Below are positions 14,248-18,682 of a stretch of 18,682 nucleotides of DNA, in pieces. Every line of letters begins with the position of its first letter. The stretch's first letter is position 1. The stretch comes from JAYPWI01 sp038135065 (lineage in GTDB: Bacteria; Actinomycetota; Acidimicrobiia; Acidimicrobiales; Poriferisodalaceae): NCBI GenBank assembly GCA_038135065.1, contig JAYPWI010000044.1:1-18682 (forward strand), given 5' to 3'. The notes beneath the pieces are model-generated. The model had not been told where the DNA came from. It ran no database searches and saw nothing but the letters and a program-made list of their open reading frames with translations. Both the position numbers and the translations under genes were made by a program.

Positions 14248-16528
14248 CCCAGATGGTCACGGAATGTCCGGGCTCGATCGCTCGGTCTCTTGGTTCCGAC
14301 GCTTTCCAGACCAAGCCCGCTGCGTCGGGCTCTGCGCCGGTGTCTTGCTCGGTGACCACCTCGACGGAATAGCCGGCGTGCTCCNNNNNNNNNNGCTCCA
14401 GGGCGCGCCGGGCCGAGGCAGCGGTCCGGCCGAGAAGCAGGGGAACCCGCCCTACGTCCTCGCCGCTGGCGGTGAGGACCACGACGGCTGACCCTCCCGC
14501 TGCGAGGGTGCCGGCCGCCGGGAGGGTACCGATGACATACCCGGCCGGGTACTGATCACTGGGGACAGCATCAATCTCCACCACGAAGCCCGCTCGGGTG
14601 AGGAGTTCGGAGGCGAGTTGTTCCGGTAGACCGACCGTGTCGACCACGTTCTGGCCGATCGGTGGGTGGGTGGCCCCGTCCGGTGAGGTCGGTGGTGGGA
14701 CTCGGAAGTCCTCGATCGGCGCTTCGGCCAGGGCTGCCGTCATGTACAGCTGCCAGATGTCGACCGGCCAGCTCCCCCCCGTCACCCGGATACGGGTGCG
14801 CGGCGGCTCCATCGGGATGTGCGCCTCGGCGAAGCCGACCCACACCCCGGTGACCAAGCTCGGCGTGTAGCCCACGAACCAGGCATCTGCCCAATTCTGT
14901 CCGGTTCCCGTCTTGCCTGCGACGGGCCGACCGATGCGGGCGTGGATTGCGGTTCCCCGCTGCACAACCTGTTGGAGCACGCCGGTCACCGCGTCCGCTG
15001 TCGCCTCACTCACTGCTCGGGTGCCAGCCGCACGATGTTCGTAGAGGATCTTGCCGTCCGCCGCGGACACCCGGGTCACGAAGGTCGGGGTGTGGCGGAT
15101 GCCGCCGTTGGCCAGTGTCGCGTAGGCGGTTGTCATGTCGAGTGGGGTCACGTCGTTGGCGCCGAGCACTGCCGACGGCACGGCCAATAGGGGGGATTGG
15201 ACGCCGAGCGCTCGGGCCGTGGCCATGGCATCGGACGGGCCGACGTTCATGATCAGTTGCGCGTACACCGTGTTGTAGGAGTGCACGGTCGCATCGATGA
15301 GATCGACCCTCCCGCCGTCGGTCCCTGCATAGTTCTCGACTGCCCAAGTACCGCCGGTGATCGGGACGTCGAGTTGGGACGGTGCCGTGTAGATGGCGTC
15401 GAGAGAGGTTCCCTCCTCGAGCGCAGCCGCAAGGACCAGTGGCTTGAAGGCCGATGCAGCGGGGCGTCTGCCCTGGGTGGCCAGGTTGAACTTGGCTTGG
15501 GGGTCCTCGCCGAAGAAGTCCCTACCTCCGACGAGGGCCAGTACGTGACCATTTGCCGGGTCGATGGTCACCACCGCGACGTCGGGGTCGCCCTCGGGGT
15601 CGATCAGGACTCGGTCGATGGCCCTCTCGGCTTCCCGTTGCAGTTGTGGGTCGAGGGTGGTCTCGATGGTGAGGCCCCCCGAGAACAGCAGGTTCACCCG
15701 CTCCTGTCTCGTCGCTCCGAAGGCGTCGTTATCGAAGATGAACCGTTTGACCTCTTCGACGAAGTAGGCGGCGGGGTACGAGCGGTCGGCATCGGGGGCG
15801 CGCAGATGGATCGGGGTGCCGGCGATCAGGTCGGCTGCGGTGGCATCGAGACGACCGTTCGACACCATCGCATCCAGCACCAGGCGCCGACGCCCCATTG
15901 CAGCGTCCGGGTAGCGGTACGGGTCGTAGGAGGCCGGGGCCTTGATGAGGCCGGCGAGGAGGGCCGATTCGGCGGGTAGGAGCTCGTCCACGTCCTTGCC
16001 GAAGTAGGTCTGACTGGCTGCCTGGACACCGTAGGCCCCGGCACCGAAGTACACGGTGTTGAGGTAGAACTCCAGGATTTCGTCCTTGGAGTACGCCCGC
16101 TCCACCTGCAAGGCGAGCGAGGCCTCGTGGATCTTCCTGTCCAGGGTTCGGTCGGTGAGCATCATCACGTTCTTCACGTACTGCTGCGTGATGGTCGAAC
16201 CGCCCTCGCTGATGGTCCCGTCGTCGACGTTGCGCAGGGTGGCGCGGATAATTGCTCGGAGGTCGACGCCGCCATGTTGGAAGAACCGACGGTCCTCGAT
16301 CGAGACGATCGCATCGACGAAGTGGTTCGGCACCGCCTCGAGCGGTACTTCGACACGATCCTCTATCCCGTGCAGGACGGTCAGGGTCGTGCCGTCGGCT
16401 GCCAGAAGGACCGATGACTGCGCGTTCGGTGGCAGGGTGGGAGAGAGATCGATGGTCTGGTACGTGCAGGCGGAACCGACGACGCCGAGCACGCCGCAGA
16501 GAGCCATCAGGGCACAGAACCTCCTCAT
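14231..16528 (-). CDS. Bifunctional class A penicillin-binding protein with PASTA repeats
   Basis: Polymerises and cross-links peptidoglycan at the outer face of the membrane. The 765-residue product starts at ATG 16528, with AGGAG five bases upstream. Residues 5-20 are a hydrophobic anchor or signal ending at GSAC (Cys21). The GT51 transglycosylase spans about 60-230: catalytic Glu78 in EDRRFFQHGGVD, GGSTITQQ (109-116), RKIHEASLALQVE, ILEFYLNTVYFGAGAYGVQA, and RRRLVL. The transpeptidase spans about 315-600: SxxK is Ser359-Ala-Phe-Lys362, SxN is Ser417-Tyr-Asn419, and KTG is 539-541. Two PASTA repeats follow (about 627-688 and 693-763). The second is broken by the 10-N gap at 14385-14394, although the reading frame is the same on both sides. 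Diverges from tyrS. Confidence 0.94.
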   Translation of the reverse strand: MRRFCALMALCGVLGVVGSACTYQTIDLSPTLPPNAQSSVLLAADGTTLTVLHGIEDRVEVPLEAVPNHFVDAIVSIEDRRFFQHGGVDLRAIIRATLRNVDDGTISEGGSTITQQYVKNVMMLTDRTLDRKIHEASLALQVERAYSKDEILEFYLNTVYFGAGAYGVQAASQTYFGKDVDELLPAESALLAGLIKAPASYDPYRYPDAAMGRRRLVLDAMVSNGRLDATAADLIAGTPIHLRAPDADRSYPAAYFVEEVKRFIFDNDAFGATRQERVNLLFSGGLTIETTLDPQLQREAERAIDRVLIDPEGDPDVAVVTIDPANGHVLALVGGRDFFGEDPQAKFNLATQGRRPAASAFKPLVLAAALEEGTSLDAIYTAPSQLDVPITGGTWAVENYAGTDGGRVDLIDATVHSYNTVYAQLIMNVGPSDAMATARALGVQSPLLAVPSAVLGANDVTPLDMTTAYATLANGGIRHTPTFVTRVSAADGKILYEHRAAGTRAVSEATADAVTGVLQQVVQRGTAIHARIGRPVAGKTGTGQNWADAWFVGYTPSLVTGVWVGFAEAHIPMEPPRTRIRVTGGSWPVDIWQLYMTAALAEAPIEDFRVPPPTSPDGATHPPIGQNVVDTVGLPEQLASELLTRAGFVVEIDAVPSDQYPAGYVIGTLPAAGTLAAGGSAVVVLTASGEDVGRVPLLLGRTAASARRALEXXXXEHAGYSVEVVTEQDTGAEPDAAGLVWKASEPRDRAIEPGHSVTIWVNPDR
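14385..14394. other. Assembly gap (10 N), likely false, inside the PBP gene
   Basis: Ten Ns lie inside the second PASTA repeat. The base string GCTCC ends the left flank and begins the right flank. Merging these copies and dropping the Ns removes 15 bases, keeps frame, and restores a normally spaced repeat reading ARRALEHAGYSVEVV. The gap is therefore probably a scaffold placeholder over overlapping contig ends. Confidence 0.8.
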
Positions 16529-16563
16529 CGAGGCTCCTGTCGTCCGGTTCGTTCGCCCGCTAA

Positions 16564-16578
16564 GGGGGCGTGGCCCCT
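16564..16578. other. GC inverted repeat between PBP and tyrS
   Basis: GGGGC-GTG-GCCCC (16565-16577) sits 36 bases upstream of the PBP start in the divergent region. On the minus strand it would be in the PBP 5' leader or promoter. A role is not evident. Confidence 0.3.
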
Positions 16579-16631
16579 CTGTCGCACGGCCAATTCGGGC
16601 AGCGGAGTGCCGTTCCCGGCGTGCGGCGCGA

Positions 16632-16637
16632 CACACT
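16632..16637 (+). promoter_or_regulatory. Putative -10 element of tyrS
   Basis: CACACT is followed by exactly six bases and the GTG at 16644. It departs from TAnnnT only at the first base. The spacing matches the other leaderless-type starts in this window, and no usable Shine-Dalgarno is present. A leaderless message would leave no room for a T-box or other leader control. Confidence 0.35.
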
Positions 16638-16643
16638 GGGGGT

Positions 16644-17915
16644 GTGGACATTCTTTCCGACCTCGAGCTGCGTGGCCTTCTGCACGACACGACCGACCGG
16701 GCTGCCTTGGCCCGCCGTCTCGACGATGGCCCGATCGTGCTCTACTGCGGATTCGACCCCACAGCCGACAGCCTCCACGTGGGCAACCTGGTCGGCCTAC
16801 TGACCCTCCGCCGGTTCCAGGAGGCCGGGCACATACCGATCACCCTCGCCGGCGGGGCAACCGGCATGGTGGGGGATCCCAGTGGCCGCTCCGCCGAGCG
16901 AAACCTCCTGGGCGACGACGATCTTGCCCGGAACCTCGAAGGCATCGTTCCCCAACTCCGCCAGTTCCTCGATTTCGAACCTGGACCCGTGCAGGCCCGA
17001 CTCCTCGACAATCGGGCCTGGACGGTTGGCGTCGGGGTCCTCGACTTCCTGCGTGATGTCGGCAAGCACGTCACGGTGAATCAGATGTTGGGCAAGGAGT
17101 CGGTCAAGAATCGCCTCGGCTCGGGCGACGGGCTTTCCTTCACCGAATTCAGCTACATGCTCCTCCAGGGCTACGACTACCTGTGGCTGGCCGAGCATCA
17201 GCACTGTGAGCTGCAGATTGGTGGATCCGATCAGTGGGGGAACATCGTGCTGGGAGTGGATCTCATCAGGCGCAAGCTTGGCTCGACGGCCCATGCCCTC
17301 ACGTTTCCCCTTCTGACCCGGTCGGACGGGTCCAAGTACGGAAAAACGGCGGGCGGGGACACCCTGTGGCTGGACCCCGCCAAGATGAGTCCGTATCGCT
17401 TCTATCAAGCCTGGATCCCGGTCGAGGATGATGAGGTGGGCAAGCTCCTACGCCAGTTGACCTTCCTCGGTCTCGGGGAGATCGATGCCATCCTCGAGGC
17501 CCATGGGTCTGACCCGGGCGCTCGCCTCGCCCAGCGCACCCTGGCTCGGGAATTGACGACGATCGTCCACGGCGCCGACGCAGCCGAAGCAGCACTCCAG
17601 GCCAGCGGGGTGCTCTTCGGAACTGGGTCCGAGCCCGCCGATGCCTCGCCCGCCGCCCTGGAGTTCCTGGCTGGTGAGGTACCGACCAGCGTGCTGGGCC
17701 CAGAGGTGGCCAGCGTGCTCGATGCGGTGGTGGATGTGGGCCTCGTGAAGAGCCGGGCGGAGGGCAAGCGGGCGATCGCCGAGGGAAGCGTCTACGTCAA
17801 CGGGCAGCGAGTGGGTGACGTCGAAGCGATCATCGAACCTGCTTCGTTCCTCCACGGCCGCTACCTCCTGCTCCGTCGGGGCAAGCGTCAATGGCACGTG
17901 GCGACTCGACCCTGA
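16644..17915 (+). CDS. tyrS: Tyrosyl-tRNA synthetase
   Basis: Charges tRNA-Tyr with tyrosine in the cytoplasm. The 423-residue product has the standard bacterial length. The class I HIGH-type motif is His45-Val-Gly-Asn48 in PTADSLHVGNL, after the tyrosine-binding YCGFDPTA. GGATGMVGDPSGRSAER follows. QIGGSDQWGNI contributes to tyrosine recognition. The KMSKS-type loop is Lys231-Tyr-Gly-Lys-Thr235 in SDGSKYGKT, as in TyrRS-I. Residues about 355-420 form an S4 RNA-binding domain, with VKSRAEGKRAIAEGSVYVNG. The GTG start is chosen because it gives the normal N-terminus. The in-frame extension back to 16086 is antisense to the PBP gene and has no family content. Its stop lies 18 bases before an rRNA promoter. 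Confidence 0.96.
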   Translation: MDILSDLELRGLLHDTTDRAALARRLDDGPIVLYCGFDPTADSLHVGNLVGLLTLRRFQEAGHIPITLAGGATGMVGDPSGRSAERNLLGDDDLARNLEGIVPQLRQFLDFEPGPVQARLLDNRAWTVGVGVLDFLRDVGKHVTVNQMLGKESVKNRLGSGDGLSFTEFSYMLLQGYDYLWLAEHQHCELQIGGSDQWGNIVLGVDLIRRKLGSTAHALTFPLLTRSDGSKYGKTAGGDTLWLDPAKMSPYRFYQAWIPVEDDEVGKLLRQLTFLGLGEIDAILEAHGSDPGARLAQRTLARELTTIVHGADAAEAALQASGVLFGTGSEPADASPAALEFLAGEVPTSVLGPEVASVLDAVVDVGLVKSRAEGKRAIAEGSVYVNGQRVGDVEAIIEPASFLHGRYLLLRRGKRQWHVATRP

Positions 17916-17933
17916 GAAATTTCCCGGTGCAGG

Positions 17934-17962
17934 TTGACGCTGGACCTGGGGCTGGATAGATT
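17934..17962 (+). promoter_or_regulatory. rRNA operon promoter
   Basis: TTGACG (17934-17939), a 17-base spacer and TAGATT (17957-17962) form a near-consensus sigma-70/SigA promoter, by far the best in the window. GAAATTT (17916-17922), just upstream and abutting the tyrS stop, could act as an UP-like A/T element. Transcription would start near 17969, about 370 bases before mature 16S. Confidence 0.8.
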
Positions 17963-18066
17963 AACTCCTCGCCCCGATGTGCCGGTTTGCCGGCCACGCG
18001 GGTCTGACACCTCCGGCGAGGTCACCTCGACCGTGTGTCACTCGGTCCTATTTCTGACGACCGCAG

Positions 18067-18080
18067 TGCTCCTTGACAAC
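18067..18080 (+). promoter_or_regulatory. boxA-like antitermination element
   Basis: TGCTCCTTGACAAC matches the E. coli rRNA boxA (TGCTCTTTAACAAT) at 11 of 14 positions and lies in the leader about 100 bases after the promoter. BoxA binds NusB/NusE and keeps polymerase from terminating on untranslated rRNA. The TTGACA within it looks like a -35 hexamer but has no -10 partner at the right distance. Confidence 0.6.
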
Positions 18081-18119
18081 AGAACAGAGGACGACAAACG
18101 CCAGTGCGGGCAAGTGGCC

Positions 18120-18133
18120 ACTGCTTCGGCAGT
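18120..18133 (+). repeat. UUCG tetraloop hairpin in rRNA leader
   Basis: ACTGC-TTCG-GCAGT is a five-pair stem closed by C-G around a UUCG loop, an exceptionally stable RNA hairpin. Its first arm overlaps the palindrome AGTGGCCACT (18113-18122). Confidence 0.6.
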
Positions 18134-18256
18134 CGCTGCTTGAACCACACAATCGTGTCGCTGGGCGTATCTCACGCCGGCGACGCACAACCTCGCAACG
18201 TCCATCCCGTCCAGCTCGCTGGATCCGGGGTTGGCGATGCAACAATTTCAAGCCAG

Positions 18257-18298
18257 CCGTTTCCTGAGAGGGATATTCCCCCTCGTTGAAGGAAACGG
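18257..18298 (+). repeat. Nested hairpin upstream of 16S
   Basis: CCGTTTCC (18257-18264) pairs perfectly with GGAAACGG (18291-18298). Inside, GAGGG (18268-18272) pairs with CCCTC (18280-18284). This two-level stem lies about 40 bases before mature 16S. Confidence 0.6.
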
Positions 18299-18314
18299 GG
18301 GCTCTTCGATCGCC

Positions 18315-18332
18315 GGCCACTTTCGAGTGGCC
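18315..18332 (+). repeat. UUCG-loop hairpin just before 16S
   Basis: GGCCACT-TTCG-AGTGGCC is a perfect seven-pair stem with a UUCG loop ending about eight bases before the expected mature 16S 5' end, so it is a candidate processing determinant. Confidence 0.6.
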
Positions 18333-18339
18333 GAAGATC

Positions 18340-18682
<343 letters not shown>

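Larger units (their letters stand above)
17969..18339 (+). other. Structured leader of the rRNA operon
   Basis: This gene-free stretch carries the boxA-like element and at least four hairpins: TGACAC/GTGTCA (18005-18010 with 18035-18040), a UUCG hairpin at 18120-18133, a nested hairpin at 18257-18298, and a UUCG-loop hairpin at 18315-18332. Such leaders normally hold antitermination signals and the 5' half of the RNase III processing stem, whose partner would lie beyond the window after 16S. No open reading frame here looks real. Confidence 0.75.

Noticed and set aside
16086..16643. N-terminal extension of tyrS by 186 codons
   Set aside because: The extension is antisense to PBP codons and has no synthetase content; GTG at 16644 gives the normal TyrRS length.
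16529..16690. Arg-rich N-terminal extension of the PBP to 16690
   Set aside because: It would begin inside tyrS, whereas AGGAG stands five bases before ATG 16528.
18073..18101. Second rRNA promoter at TTGACA
   Set aside because: No -10 hexamer exists 16-18 bases downstream (AAACGC region); the element is better explained as part of boxA.

Overview
This is a GC-rich bacterial window with ordinary actinobacterial housekeeping content. The last ~340 bases are the 5' end of a 16S rRNA gene. By eye, its signature and the gene set fit an Actinomycetota lineage, probably class Acidimicrobiia (inference; no search was run). Two 10-base N runs (2923-2932 and 14385-14394) show that this is a scaffolded draft assembly, possibly a metagenome or single-cell bin. 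No mobile element, CRISPR array, tRNA gene or phage signature was seen.

Layout. (1) 1-6339, all on the minus strand: the N-terminal two thirds of glutamate synthase large subunit (gltB, cut by the window edge), an MFS transporter, a secreted SH3-domain probable lipoprotein, and an SsuD-type alkanesulfonate monooxygenase. (2) 6340-6441: a divergent control region with a palindrome on the ssuD side and an ArgR operator overlapping the argC promoter. (3) 6442-13015, plus strand: a tightly coupled arginine operon argC-argB-argD-argF-argR-argH ending in a 3-methyladenine DNA glycosylase gene whose start overlaps argH. argJ and argG, normally part of actinobacterial argCJBDFRGH clusters, are absent. 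(4) 13065-14247, plus strand: a NUDIX hydrolase and two small membrane proteins. (5) 14231-16528, minus strand: a bifunctional class A penicillin-binding protein with two C-terminal PASTA repeats, overlapping its convergent neighbour by 17 bases. (6) 16644-17915, plus strand: tyrS. (7) 17916-18682: a strong rRNA promoter just after the tyrS stop, a long structured leader with a boxA-like element, and the start of 16S rRNA.

How it works together. The arg genes convert N-acetylglutamate to ornithine and on to arginine, and ArgR probably represses the operon from the box at argC. Several genes heading transcription units have a TAnnnT -10 element 6-9 bases before the start codon and no Shine-Dalgarno, suggesting leaderless mRNAs. 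Operon-internal genes instead use Shine-Dalgarno sites and stop/start overlaps. No obviously new system is present. The most checkable observations are the probable false 10-N gap inside the PBP gene, the leaderless-start pattern, the missing argJ/argG, the coupling of a DNA-repair gene to the arg operon, and the rRNA promoter and leader abutting tyrS.
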